Shown one piece after another: positions 10,561 through 22,900 of a DNA stretch of 64,000 bases. Source of the stretch: Atrina japonica (taxonomy: Eukaryota; Mollusca; Bivalvia; Pterioida; Pinnidae); NCBI GenBank assembly GCA_030159075.1, contig BROG01000234.1, forward strand, positions 903,688 through 967,687, in the 5' to 3' direction. The notes under the pieces were generated by a model, which was not told the origin of the DNA, did no database searches, and saw only the letters and a program-made list of their open reading frames with translations. Numbering within the stretch: the stretch's first letter is position 1; each line of letters begins with the position of its first letter. The position numbers and the translations under genes were made by a program.

Positions 10561-12320
10561 CGGTATGGTGGCCTTTGTTTTTATTTTGTAAATTACTGGT
10601 ATTCATTTCTAGAATGGATATTAATATTATAATATTTCATATTCTAATTTTACCACCTAAATTACCATGCTTTACACGATGATATTAGGCCGAAATTCAG
10701 CCCCGATTTTAACTGAGTTGCTTTTTCTGTACCCCTCAAAAGTAACTAAAATCAGTGCAGAATTTCGGGCTGAGATGGTATATGTGTTTGTTATATAGAC
10801 CTGTTGATTTACATGTGTTTTGGGAATTTATAACAGACAAATCATAAATGATTGGACAACTTAGCATTGTTCCAACCCTTTTCGCCCGTTGACGTTGACA
10901 AAAACAGACTGAATAAGCTTAAATTGTCTTTCATTTTGATACAGTTTCTCTTTGTTTTTTGTTTTACTCAGTTCGAGGTTCACATCCACCTCCCATGATC
11001 CACTCCTATCGTCAAACCATGACTGTGTTTGGTCGTCGTCCATTCTTATTTGTTATGATTTACCCAATCTCCCTTTTTACTATTTTTAACTTTATTTAAT
11101 TATTTTAAAACAATTAACATAGAAGGTTTTTCTTTAACTTTTAGATAAACATATGTAACTCGTTGGCTCTGGTGTTGGCGCGGATGCTTTCTGTGGGAGG
11201 AAAATGGATGACCCGGACCCCGAAAATTTTCTCACAATTAGCCCGGCTTAAACTATAAAAAAAAAATACACCAAAAACTTGGTCCAAGTCATTTCTTTAA
11301 CTATCACAGTTTTTCTGGTATTAAGAAAAAGCGTGTGAGTATTTTGTATTTTTACATTCTTAAAGCATTCCACCCCTTTTATGTTCCCTCATATTTTGTA
11401 TGTTTTTTATAACAAAATTTTGTCACATGACTTTTGTTTTGCTCATTTACTTTGAATTTTGAGCATTATTATCCCGTGGAAACGAATTAGAAATCGCTCA
11501 AAAAGTGGGCAAGAAAGTGTGGCTGCGTAAGAGAGAGCAGAGAAGTAACTTTAGATAATCCCCACGGGTTGTGTCATATACTCACATTGACATTCTTGTA
11601 AATAACCCAGACACCATAAAGCTCTGATTGGTTAACTCACGTCAAGGTCCATCCAACTTCCAAGATAAAAAAATCGGTTGAGATTCATCTAACTCTGTAT
11701 TTATCCAAATATTCTTAGATGATCGTTAACAATTCAAGTTTCCAAGAAAACATGGATACTAAATGTAAAGCGTAGGCCTATATGATATAAATTTGATCAA
11801 ATTTCTTACATCTTTCATAAAAAGATAAACAAGTCCTATCCATCGTTCCCGGAAACTGCAATACATGCATTTAGACTTTATTTTTATTTTACTGTTTTAC
11901 TTTCCTTCCATATTATTTTCATTCAGTCTTTGGAGACGTAATCATTCATTGAGAAAATAGCAGAATTTCGACCTTTTCCATGAACTAATGTAAATGCAAT
12001 GAGGATAATGTGTCAAGCTTACTACGGGATTTCGGTTTTCCGACACATTACTCTCGTTAAATTTACATTACATTCAATTTCTACATCAAATACCAAGCCT
12101 TTTGCGAGGGAAAAAGTACTAGATGTGTAAAGGGTTCAAATAAAAATGTTACGAGGTCATTCGGTATGTATTTAGATATGATTGTAGGAAAAATAAGAAA
12201 ATACATGTAAATGTAAAAATTAAGTCACCTAAAATTATTTCAAAAAGATTGTTTTATATATAAGGTGATAGGAAAATAACGTTTGTTCATAATCTTATGA
12301 TATGACGTTGTATATTGGCG
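10404..12320. other. Intergenic DNA upstream of SMC2
   Basis: AT-rich with a slightly GC-richer patch at 11160-11240. It holds one unassigned minus-strand ORF (10861-11043). I see no gene I can name here. Confidence 0.6.
10861..11043 (-). other. Unassigned 60-codon ORF, possible exon
   Basis: Starts MDDDQTQSWFDDRSGSWEVD with a favourable start context (aagaATGG) and uses CpG-containing codons, unusual for the surrounding DNA. A potential donor (gag|GTGGAT) follows SWE. No homologue recognised. It could be a short exon of an unplaced minus-strand transcript, or chance. Confidence 0.2.
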
Positions 12321-12324
12321 TAAT

Positions 12325-12570
12325 CTGGGACCGAGCGGTTAGAGCGTCGTACATTGAACCATGAAGTCTCTCACTTCTGGTCAGCGCAGGTTCGAGTCCC
12401 ACTGGAACCTAAGCTGATTTGTTTGAGAATGTTTGTCAGTTTTTTTGCGGAAAGTCTGTGGTCTCTTCCCGGGTAATCGGGTTCTCTCGTCCACCATTAA
12501 AAACTGGCCGCCACTGTATAACTGAAAAATTGTTGAGTGTGGCGTAAAACACTATTCAAAATTTAAAAAT
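12325..12570 (+). mobile_element. tRNA-derived SINE, near full length
   Basis: The head 'gggaccgagcggttagagcg' resembles a type II tRNA A box, and GGTTCGAGTCC at 12389-12399 is a good RNA polymerase III B box. The body carries 'gtctcttcccgggtaatcgg' and 'ctggccgccactgtataact', and the tail 'gttgagtgtggcgtaaaac' is one I recognise from bivalve genomes. It is the best preserved copy here. Others lie at 33165-33398 (reverse), 33848-34065, 34557-34655 and 42164-42425. Confidence 0.85.
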
Positions 12571-13254
12571 TCGATTTCAAATCAGCTAAGGAAGATTGAA
12601 AAAATACAATCGGCTGTTCGGAGTTGTTCAGACAAAAAAAATGAGATAAAAACGTTCTGGTCATTATAGCATCTTTGTACATCCAAACAATCTTAGTGTA
12701 GCCAGGAGAGCCAGGAGATATGACATTTTTTGGGGGGTTGGGGTGGGGCAAAAACCTACCAGTGGTCTAAAGGAAAGGGAAGACCCGATGGTTAAAACTT
12801 ATTGGAATATAAAATGTATTAATGTAAAATGTTAATCGTTAGGAAGTCTCAAAGACAATATGCAAATACGGAGAACACTGGATAAAGATGGTCCTATGGG
12901 AAATACAGAGGTGGGATCAGGTGTAGTGGAAGAGTTAGCATTCCGCTGCTGAAATCTCACGACTACCGTGATTCGGCAATAAAACCAAAATAAAAACAAA
13001 CCAGGAATAAAACCTGGTCATAATAGTTATCGACTGTTTAACAACTAGTATCAATCTCGACATTTCAGTTCGTCAAGATTTGTCGGGACTACACAAGACA
13101 ATTACTTAGGAATGATAACTGGACCAAATTCCACTACCATCTTATGTCTTTGACCATGTTTTTGTAATACTAAAATGAATTGTAGTAAGTGTGTGGCTTT
13201 GATGTTCGTGGTCTCAAAATTTGAGACGCATCCAAATAGGTCTGGTTATTTCTA

Positions 13255-13645
13255 ACAAGGGACGCTGACTCATTCCGGACACCTGGTCTCATCCCGTTTA
13301 GGATTCGCACTTGTTCTTTGTGTTGAGACCGTTGTTATATCTACCTTTTTCAACGAACTCTATAAGTTTCCGTGGAATATTTGCTGTGGGTGTGGTGTGT
13401 TGACAAGAGCGTTGACTCCTCTCGACGGCCTGGTCCTTTCCTGTTTGTGATTCGCAATTGTTCTGCGTGTTGAAACCGTTTTTATATCTACCTTTTCACC
13501 GAGCTTGACCTTTTCACCGAAATCGAGACGTTCCCATGGGACATTTGCGACGAGTGTGACATTCCAGCAGGGGACGCCGACTCCTTCCGGACACCTGGTC
13601 CCATCACGTTTAGGATACGCCACTGTTCTTCGTGTTACATCTAAT
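13255..13645. repeat. GC-richer degenerate tandem repeat, about 150-bp unit
   Basis: Three copies of a block like 'gacgcygactccttccggac' then 'acctggtcycatc' begin near 13262, 13410 and 13573, each followed by 'gttcttcgtgtt'-type sequence. Between them, 'gacattccagcagg' segments alternate. It is richer in G+C and CpG than its surroundings, so it may derive from a coding or recently inserted source. I recall similar 'cacctggtccca' repeats from bivalve transcripts. Confidence 0.7.
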
Positions 13646-13751
13646 TTGTCATATTCTAATGGACACGGAGTTTGTTCACTTCTAAACTTTCAATTAATAA
13701 TTTCAGTAAAAATTCTTAGTATTTTCTGTCTCATTCACCACTGCAAAGATG

Positions 13752-14166
13752 AGCTGGGTCCGTAGTCACCATATTTATTCAGTATTCAAGCTCAGCTAAT
13801 TATTCACGATTTTAGGGCAAAAACGCGCAACATTTATTATGCAACCGGACATGTTTGTATATGGATGACATACAATGATTACTGTATCTAATGAGTAAAA
13901 TTATTGCTTATTTGAATAAAGCTTCAGAGATGTTGAAAATTAAATATATAGGCCTACTCAAATTTTGAGTATCATATTCAAAGTATTTATTCATGTCTTT
14001 TACAGGAAAATCATGAGTTTGATCCCAATTATGTGACTGATGGAAAATAATAATTTTTTCTTTTCAGTCTAATCCAGAAAGTTTTACAAATCACAATATA
14101 GTCTAAATTATAAGATAAAAGTTGAACTTGAGTATTTTGCAAATTTGGTGACTTCGGGCCCAGAGC
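13752..14166 (-). mobile_element. About 415-bp MITE with long inverted ends (family A)
   Basis: Left GGGTCCGTAGTCACC...TATTCAAGCTCA and inverted right GGGCCCGAAGTCACCAAATT...ACTCAAGTTCA form roughly 40-bp imperfect terminal repeats. The interior, read on the minus strand, matches the copies at 51297-51675 and 57655-58046, for example 'gtactcaaaat' and 'ttacaattgtatg' blocks. Confidence 0.8.
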
Positions 14167-14531
14167 TTACTAATGTAAATCGGATTATCCTAATCTTCGT
14201 CACGTCTATACGGATTTTATCATCATATTAATACCCGTGGTTTATGGTCATAATTATATTAAATTTTTGTTAAATAATTTTAATATCCGAACTGATTTCC
14301 ACAATACAAATAAATTACCCATCTTTATTCCTTTGAAAATTTCAGGATTACGTACACAACTCCGGATATTATTAAATCCTCCGTGTAGCACTTCTCCGTT
14401 TATGAACGGTAATAAACTTCCGCAACGCAGGGGCACCTGTTACTAGTTAAATTTGTTTGGAAATATTTAACAAGGGTTTCTAAATCAAACATGGATAAAT
14501 CGAAGGATGTCATACAGGCATGACCTTATAA

Positions 14532-14728
14532 TTTCTAAATTGTTCTAAGAAAGTGATAATATTTGCTAATCTGAGTGAATTCTGTCGGAAAACATACTAC
14601 AATAGGTGTGTTGCTAACCACGCGATCCTATCTCGGACCCTATCAACATCGACGGAAGTGAGAAAAAAGATCTACTTTATTTTGGGTTTTTTAATTACTT
14701 CTAACGTGTTTGTGTTCTTAACAATACA
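14532..14728 (+). CDS. Candidate exon of an unidentified small membrane protein or 5' leader
   Basis: A frame open from 14532 reads SEFCRKTYYNRCVANHAILS, RTLSTSTEVRKK and a hydrophobic segment IYFILGFLITSNVFVFLTIQ, ending at a good donor (cag|GTAATT) in phase 0. The R/S/T-rich part before one membrane span resembles a mitochondrial targeting sequence, but I cannot name a family. No ATG lies in frame. If spliced to 16790, the frame ends as VLK-stop just before the CSPP1-like start, so it could instead be a leader ORF. Low confidence. Confidence 0.25.
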
Positions 14729-14789
14729 GGTAATTTTTATTTTGTTTCTTTTAATTAATTTCTGTGTTATATATGTTACATGTTGGTGA

Positions 14790-15873
14790 CAGAAAAATTA
14801 AAACAATGCACATAAATTATTTCTTTTTTTTTTTAAATTTGAGGCTTTTTGTTTTAAAGAAACTAGTTTACGGGTTTGGATGCATTACAGAGACAACATG
14901 TGGTAAACATTTAGCTGTTTTATAACAGGGTTGTCATCCATAAACTACAAAAGATATATATAATTCTTGGATATTGAAATATGATATAATTGAAACAAAT
15001 GTCCAATATTTATTTAAAAGGTCTGTGACTGATTAATCATTTTATAAGAATCGTTTGCTTCTGCCAGTTTGTCACTGCCATCACTTAGACTTGTCACCTT
15101 GACAGTGCATTTTACTTTGCAAATTCATATTTTTCATGGAATCAAATAGATAAATAGATTGTTTTATATCTGAAGTAAATAAGATAAAATTACAGTAATA
15201 AGCTCTATTAGAAAAAAGCTCTCTATTAATTTTTCTTTCAACTAATATGAAATTTATAGATGTTTAAGAATGAATATGTATGGGACAGTAAGATTTATTA
15301 CTGTTAAGATTAAATCTACCTGTTGTTCATTTAGACACATTTAGGATAAACAGAATATAAATGAAAATTCTACAATGTCACTCAACTGTTATACTTTTCA
15401 TTGGATTCATTTTAATGTGATTTCTTGATTGCTTTATTTTTACATTTTAAAACTTGATAGATGTATAAAGATACAGTTCTCCAAATCAGTGGACGATAGC
15501 CTACAAATTCATGTAAAATTTACGTGTATTTTTTATTAGTAATTATTATATTGTAGGTTTAATTGTATTTGAATACATTTTGTTATTTGTTAAATGTTTG
15601 CTTTTAAATGTTAAAATGTTACCATATCACATTGACTCTGAATTATTTATGGTCCAAAAGGCATTGTTTTAGTATAATTAACTGATTCTTAATCAATGAA
15701 CCATAATTTTAAATGTATAGCCATAGGTCTCATGAGATAATATATTAGTGTATCCTAGATTGAACTATTGATTATTCAAAATGTATGATAAGAAAAATTC
15801 AATTTATTCTCACGTGTTGCGTTAACTGTTGTTTAGGTATTCATATAAACCATTCAGGTATCATATATATATA

Positions 15874-15960
<87 letters not shown>

Positions 15961-16175
15961 AATATGCGTTATAAATTTCATTTAAGAATATATTCTATTT
16001 ATTATTTTTGGAAACATAACCATACAAGCAAATTCATTTAATCATACACAGTGTATGCAAACATGGCCATATATTAAATGATTCAATTTACAAATGTTTA
16101 CACTTTTTTGTTATATTCATGTTGGAATTGAATTAATTGTTCAATGTGTACTGGTATGTAACTGTATGTATTGGT
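14790..16175. other. Non-coding DNA upstream of the CSPP1-like start
   Basis: AT-rich, without recognised genes, apart from the TG/TA dinucleotide tract at 15863-15955. It is probably a 5' intron or upstream region of the plus-strand gene. Confidence 0.5.
15863..15955. repeat. (TG)n(TA)n microsatellite
   Basis: A (AT) run, then about eight TG units, then roughly 34 TA units. The frames through it read alternating Tyr/Ile and are not genes. Confidence 0.98.
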
Positions 16176-16176
16176 A

Positions 16177-16210
16177 TGCAGGTGCTGAAATAAAAGTACA
16201 ATACCTGGTA
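16177..16210 (+). repeat. Copy of the exon 1 acceptor region
   Basis: 'atgcaggtgctgaaataa' then 'aagtacaat' closely matches 'atacaggtgctgaaataa' then 'ctatacaat' at 16785-16810, which is the acceptor and first bases of the CSPP1-like start exon. Both copies are followed or preceded by a palindromic repeat of family P. It lacks the ATG that follows in the true exon. Confidence 0.6.
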
Positions 16211-16302
16211 TTAATTCATAAACCCCTGAAAAAACAATGGATTCTTCTGTAAATCAATGATTTACAACAGTCCAAATGTGTCATTAGGGATGAATGGGTT
16301 AA
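16211..16302. mobile_element. Palindromic MITE family P, copy 1
   Basis: Starts ttaattcataaacccctg and ends tagggatgaatgggttaa, inverse-complementary ends. The core 'ttctgtaaatcaatga' and 'cagtccaaatgtgtc' is shared with copies at 16528, 31826, 34299, 37097, 41562 and 55447. Confidence 0.8.
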
Positions 16303-16527
16303 TGCTGTTATTTGCATGTATAAAGAAGTGGTTTTTGAAATAATTTTATAATGTAAGATTTTGTGATGTATCTATGCATGTTATATAAATTCAGTAGCTG
16401 AAATATTGATAATAATAATATCTGCTGTTAAATTATACACATATTACATACATGTAAGCAAAATACATAAATGTAGAACACAACACTTGCAGAAAACTTA
16501 ATTATATTCACATTTTTTAGAATATTC

Positions 16528-16617
16528 TTAACTCATCAACCCCTGGGAAGCAATGGATTCTTCTGTAAATCAATGACATAAGTTAGTCCAAATGTGTCTT
16601 TAGGGATGAAAGAGTTA
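16528..16617. mobile_element. Palindromic MITE family P, copy 2
   Basis: Ends ttaactcatcaacccctg and tagggatgaaagagtta. The core is nearly identical to copy 1, about 320 bp away in the same orientation. Confidence 0.85.
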
Positions 16618-16789
16618 CCTTGGCCTTCTCAGAAAATCATATTTTAGGACTAGCTTAAGTTGAGTAGAATTTTCAGACTTGAGTAGGCTAATACCCAAGT
16701 CATGAGCAGATGGACTGTGGTAGTACATGTGTAGTTACCTGTATGTGTTGCTATGTGTTTATAATAATGCTTATATCCTATAAATACAG

Positions 16790-16910
16790 GTGCTGAAATA
16801 ACTATACAATGAGTGCTGCTATGGTTGACCAAAATCCAGACTATTCATACAGAATGAATTCTCAAAGACCTTATTCCCCTCAACAACATTATCACCAAGA
16901 CCCGGATATC
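16790..16910 (+). CDS. CSPP1: CSPP1-like exon 1 with start codon
   Basis: Acceptor tacag before 16790, a short leader with stop (gtgctgaaataa), then ATG at 16809 and 34 codons: MSAAMVDQNPDYSYRMNSQR followed by PYSPQQHYHQDPDI. Donor atc|GTGAGT is near consensus, phase 0. The acceptor implies an upstream non-coding exon that I cannot place with confidence. Confidence 0.7.
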
Positions 16911-19900
16911 GTGAGTAGCCTAAAACCTTGCCGATTTGTGTATTTGAAATTGGTTAATCCTTTATCAAGCTGTCGTAACATTGTTCTCGGTGCATATATG
17001 TTGTCAATATCTAAGATTTAAACTAATTAGAGTTGAAAGGTGACAGTTTTTGAAAATGTGCATATATGTATGTGTGATAAGCACTTACAACATTACATTT
17101 GTAAGGGGGTGATATAGAACATATCATATCTAAATAAACACATCTCTGTGGATTGATTTTTCCATCTCTGTGGATTGATGTTTCCGTCTTTGTGGATTCA
17201 TGTTTGTGTCTGTGTCGATATCATGGTGTAAACATCGCAAAATCAATGTCATATGGCTGATAACCTTAAAATTATCCTTGATTGAATATAAACATGATAA
17301 CGGTGTATATTTACATCTTTTGTAAATCTTATGTAACAAAAAGGGGGGTATTTACTACCGGTATCTTAATTTGAAATTGATGATTCAGCTTTACGTTTCT
17401 ACAATATTGGTGTTTATGCTGTTTATTGATATCTATCTTATTGATGTACATGTAGTTGCTGTTTCTTGATATCCACCTTATTGGTGTTTATGCTGTTTCT
17501 TGGTATCTACATTGTTGGTGTTTATGCTGTTTATTGATCTCTATCTTATTGATGTACATGTAGTTCTGTTTCTTGATATCCACCTTATTGGTGTTTATTC
17601 TGTTTCTTGGTATCTACATTGTTGGTGTTTATGCAGTTTCTTGATATCAACAATATTGCTATTAATTTGCTGTTTCTTGATATTTACAATATTGATTCTG
17701 TTTTGCTGTTTCTTGATATCAACAATATTGATTCTGTTTTGCTGTTTCTTGGTATCAACAATATTGATTCTGTTTTGCTGTTTCTTGATATCAACAATAT
17801 TGGTCTTGGTTGGATATTTCTTTATATTTACAATATTGGAATTGTTTGCTGTTTCTTAATATCAATAATATTGGTATTGATTTCCTGTTTCTTGATATCA
17901 ACAATATTGGAATTGTTTGCTGTTTCTTGATATCAACAATATTGGTATTGTTTTGCTGTTTCTTGATATCAACAATATTGGTATTGTTTTGCTGTTTTTA
18001 ATATCAGCAATATTGGTATTGATTGCTGTTTCTTGATATCGACAATATTGGTATTATTTGCTGTTTCTTGATATCAACAATATTGGTATTGTGTGCTGTT
18101 TCTTGATATCAACAATATTGGTATTGTTTGCTGTTTCTTGATATCAACAATATTGGTATTGTTTGCTGTTTCTTGATATCGACAATATTGGTATTGATTG
18201 CTGTTTCTTGATATCAGTGATATTGGTATTGTTTTGCTATTTCTTGATACTTACAATACTGGTTTTCAAGCTGTTTTATATCAACAACAACATTGGAATT
18301 AAAAATGTCTCTTGATATCCACAGTATCAATTTTATATACAATTTTTGTTTTTAATTTTTGTTAAATAGTGATCTGTTAAGTCTCTAGTCATATGATGTT
18401 CTGAATTATGTATTACACCCACATTGGTATAGAATGCTGTTTAAAAAAAAAATTGTAATGGAAAAAAATATATTAGATTATGATGTGTCCCAGGGTGGAT
18501 CCAGGTATTTATGTGCTGCTATGTAATGGTTCCACATACAGTATCTTGTGAAATGTAACAAAAATTAAAAAATAAAATTGGGTTAGTTTGGAAATAAAAC
18601 TATATTTATGATTTGGGAAATGCTTGTGAAATATTGCTTCCGAAGAGGAATACAATCAATATTTGTTAACAAATGATGCATTGGTTGCACTAAAGTTATG
18701 TTAAGTGTAAAATCCGAACAAATATGCAGCTCCAAGATTACTCTGGGTTACACCTGTAGATTGGAAGATGTTATACACTAACATACATACAGACAATGGT
18801 GAATCATACTTTTGTATAGACTATCCGCTTTGATAATACATAGGCCCTTTAATAAAGACACCGTTACACGATAATAATGTAAAACCTGTTATTTATGGCT
18901 TAAATAAATGTAATATTTAAAATACAAATGGCCGTTATATTTACTCCTTATAGTTACTGTATTCATAAGAAATCTACAATGTACAGAAACAACGAGGTCT
19001 TACAGCTTAAATGTAAACAGACTAAATTATAGACTACCGATATACATATTGTTGTCTATAGTAACCAGAATGCTATGTATATATATTTACACAAGTTGTA
19101 CAAACTCACTAAACTTTACATAGACCAATAGAAAGATTAAAACTGCCATGGTCCTCTGTGTAGTTTGGTGATCAAACTCAACATTTAGCTTTTTTGATTG
19201 TTTTTGATTATATGTACATGTACTTGTATTTGAATTTTTTTATAACTTTAAAAAAATTATCTAGGAGTGTCTGACCTCCTTTACCCCTAGTTCCTATGGC
19301 AGTAATTATACAAAACTGACCATTACAACAACTTCTTCTTAAGTACAACGAGTGGGGTAAACAATATATGGAAGTACTGGAATTTCCTGAACTTTCTTGT
19401 TGCTCTTTGAACCTTGTTCAGGGTGCCCCTTACACACAAATAAAGATGACACAAAACAACAAATTGAAAATATCTTTTGACACATTTCACCTTATGACTG
19501 ACACAAATATACATTGCAGCTTGCTTCCTGAATCCATCCCAGGTCCCAAGGTTTTATTCTGACCAAAATGAAACTCGTAATGAATTTGGCTTTAAAATGT
19601 CTCCCATGCCCTATATTCTTGTGACATTAAAACTGGGGCCAGCCCATTTAACGTCTCTCATAGAAAAAGACGTAAGATATTATTCATTATCTTAGAACCG
19701 ATAGGCTATGGGGCAGTGTAGTGTGTCTCCACTTTTTTGTATATCTTGAGCTTATTTCACATGACATGGAAAGAATCATACAGGTTCTGTTGACAAATAA
19801 CACTATGAAGTCATAAATCTTTTAGTAAGCCAGGTATGAAATACACATTGAGAAAAGAAGGACTAAACTTTGTATTGGAAACAATATCCAAACTCCCCAT

Positions 19901-22900
19901 CCAAATTTCCTTAACTATCTTGGGAGCATTTTTGGAATATTAAAAATCTCGGGTTTCCAAGATATAGGTATATATACCTATATATATTCTTATAATATCA
20001 CAACTGGACTGACCCATAAAAATTATTACCTCTACTTTCTGATACATTCCAACACATTTGTTAAATTTTCAATTGCCTTTTAAACATTTTGATCATATCT
20101 ACATATGCTTTAGAATACCGGTACTTTTTATTTCACATGAGCTTTTATAAAAATATTTTTGAAACGCTGTGTTCAATGTAAATATACATGAATGAGGTTT
20201 GACTTTTCAATGAATGAAAAATTTAAAAGTCTTTTCTACGGAACATAATGTTACTGTAGATTTATTTTTGTTGTCAAGAAATAAAGATCATTGAAATTTA
20301 AATTCTTTTTATCACCACAAAATATATTTTTGACACTGTTGTAAAAGCAATAAACATTAGTCATAAGTCAGATTTCTTATTTTTGAATTCCCTGGTACAG
20401 TAGAACCTGCCTAGGGAGACCACTGTCATAAAAGACCACCTGTTTTGTAAGACCACAATTCAGTGGTAAATGCGATGATCTCTCATTACAGGTTCCACTG
20501 CATCTATTTTGATATGTCCTAAATTTTGTAACATTTCTTGCCAAAAAATTTGGCAAAATTTCCAAAATCATGATTCAAATTTTTTTTATCAAAGTTCAAA
20601 GATTGTGCATACTGTAATATGTTAAGAAGATATTTCTAGAAGTTGATTTAAGGCCAATGTCAGCAAGGAACTAATTTTATAAAAGAAATATAAAATTACA
20701 ATATTGGCCATGAAAAGCATTTTGGTATCAGAAATACACATACCTATAAGTATATACATGAAGGTAGTAGTTATATACAAGTATATATATTTGTATGTGA
20801 ATTTTTAAAATTCTGCTAAAGATAAAGGTGTTGATGTTATCCTTGGATATATGTGTATTATATATAGTAAGCCAGTACACACATATCACGCCTTTGTATA
20901 GGTAATTAGATACTACCCAAAGCTTATTTGAATCAGAATCGAATAGTCGCAACACTGTATGCCTTTGTTTGTGTCTTCTTTGTAGGTTTAATGTTTATAA
21001 GATTCAGACTTTAAAATGATTCAATCAAGATTTTTGTTAGCATTTCTTTTCGGCTGTGCTAAAAGTATTGTTTCAGGCATAACGTTTCAATAATCATATA
21101 TTTTTAAAATTTGACATTGATGACCTTTAATTCAAAAGACATTGAAGATTGACAGATAAGATTCCTGTCTTTATTTGCATAAACTCCATGGTAATTACTG
21201 ATTTGAATTGAAGGGTTGAGCAAATTTGTGGATAGTAATTACTAGCAACTGATACACAGTGGAATAACACACTCATTCCTGTCAATATGTTGATCAACCA
21301 CTTTATATTCAAGTAAAATGTCAACAAAATATAAAGTTTCTGTACTTAAGGTCAACTTAATCCATTAATTAGACCAATTTATAGAATCAACAGTTATGAG
21401 AGATTTGTGTGATTCTACTTCTTATATATTGTAGAAGTTATAACATACAACGTCTATATGTCATCAGCAAATATGTTGATGTATCCCATAATGCAATGTA
21501 AATTTATTATCCTCAAGAAATGTCAACATATATCCTCTGTAAATTCAAAACTACATGTAAACGTCAATAATTATCGGTACTAAGTATGTCGCCAAGGAAA
21601 CCCATTGAGTGTATTGTTATTTGTTATTTTATATATATCATAACTCATCTAAAACGTTTGCATAATCCATTCAGGCAATAGACAGCAGATCGTTTACGTT
21701 TGCAAACAAGCTTTCACCACGACAAACAAATATGTTTGAAAGCCCGCATTTAAGAATGATAGATCAACTACATAATGACAACTTTCAGAATATCCAGGGA
21801 ACCATACAATAATTTTGATAAATAAAAATGAATTTTTAAATACAACACATAAATACGTTATCAAGGTGTGTGTTGAATTGTTTGAAAACTTTCATGTAAG
21901 AAATTCATTGAAAATTCTTTTTGAAAGACATTCGAACTCTTCTTTGATAAAATGGACCACGATTCACTAAAAATTATTTAAATTTTTGTCTGTACTTGAT
22001 ATTAGACAAACAGCACACAATGTTCTTTTTATATGGAGAGTATTTAACATAGATCTAGTTCATGAAATATTAAATTTTAGAATGATTGCACAAATTTGCC
22101 ATTCATCATTTAAAGCTCCAATAATTATAAGCCTCATTCGGAACAAATTATTGATTGCCCATTAAATGTTGTAATGAATACCGATAGATGCATTCCTCGT
22201 GGCACATTAGAAATGATAACTTGTGAACTCAATACCCTACTCAGCACCTCAAATTATTAAGAAAAATTACACCTTGATAATTACTGATAAATTTCCTTTA
22301 AATCTAAATTTCCAGTATAAATTGATACCCGATAGGGTTCATTTGGGCAATTAGATTCCCGATAGGGTTCATTTAGGCAAATTATGAAGCAAGTAGACAT
22401 ATCATCTGAAATATTAAAACATTTATAAATGTATTTTTGACTCAAAATTATGATGTTTATAACTCTAAATGAGTTCAGATATGGTTATTAAATATCTATA
22501 ATTGGGAATTTTCATCATCAAAAAATCAGCCAGTCCATGTGAATTCAAATGAAGGATGACAGCATTGAATACCTGATAAAGATTTATAAAATGAATACAG
22601 TGAAACTTGTATATAACGACCTCCTTAGGGAAACAAGAAAACTGGTCTTTATAGGGAGGTGATTTGTACACAATTGGTACTGTTGGGGACAGTAAAAAAA
22701 TGGTCTTTGTGACCAGGTGGTCTTTATACACAGGTGGTCGCTAAAGCAAGTTTTACTGTATTTGAATGTTTTTTACTGTTTTAAACTTAACCAAACAAGA
22801 TTTTTTCAATGTAAAGCAAAAAAGAAAATATGGTTGAAATTTGAGGAAAGAAAATCAATTAATTTGACATAAAATAAAAACCAAACTGACAAACAGACTG

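Noticed and set aside
12325..12400. Possible tRNA gene (A and B box)
   Set aside because: The sequence does not close into a full cloverleaf and is followed by a conserved SINE body and tail present in other copies, so it is a SINE head.
15785..16041. Tyr/Ile repeat frames
   Set aside because: A TG/TA microsatellite.
17500..18001. Open frames rich in Leu/Ile/Phe resembling membrane segments
   Set aside because: They are produced by the 35-36-bp tandem unit. No start context, splice sites or non-repeat flanks support a gene.
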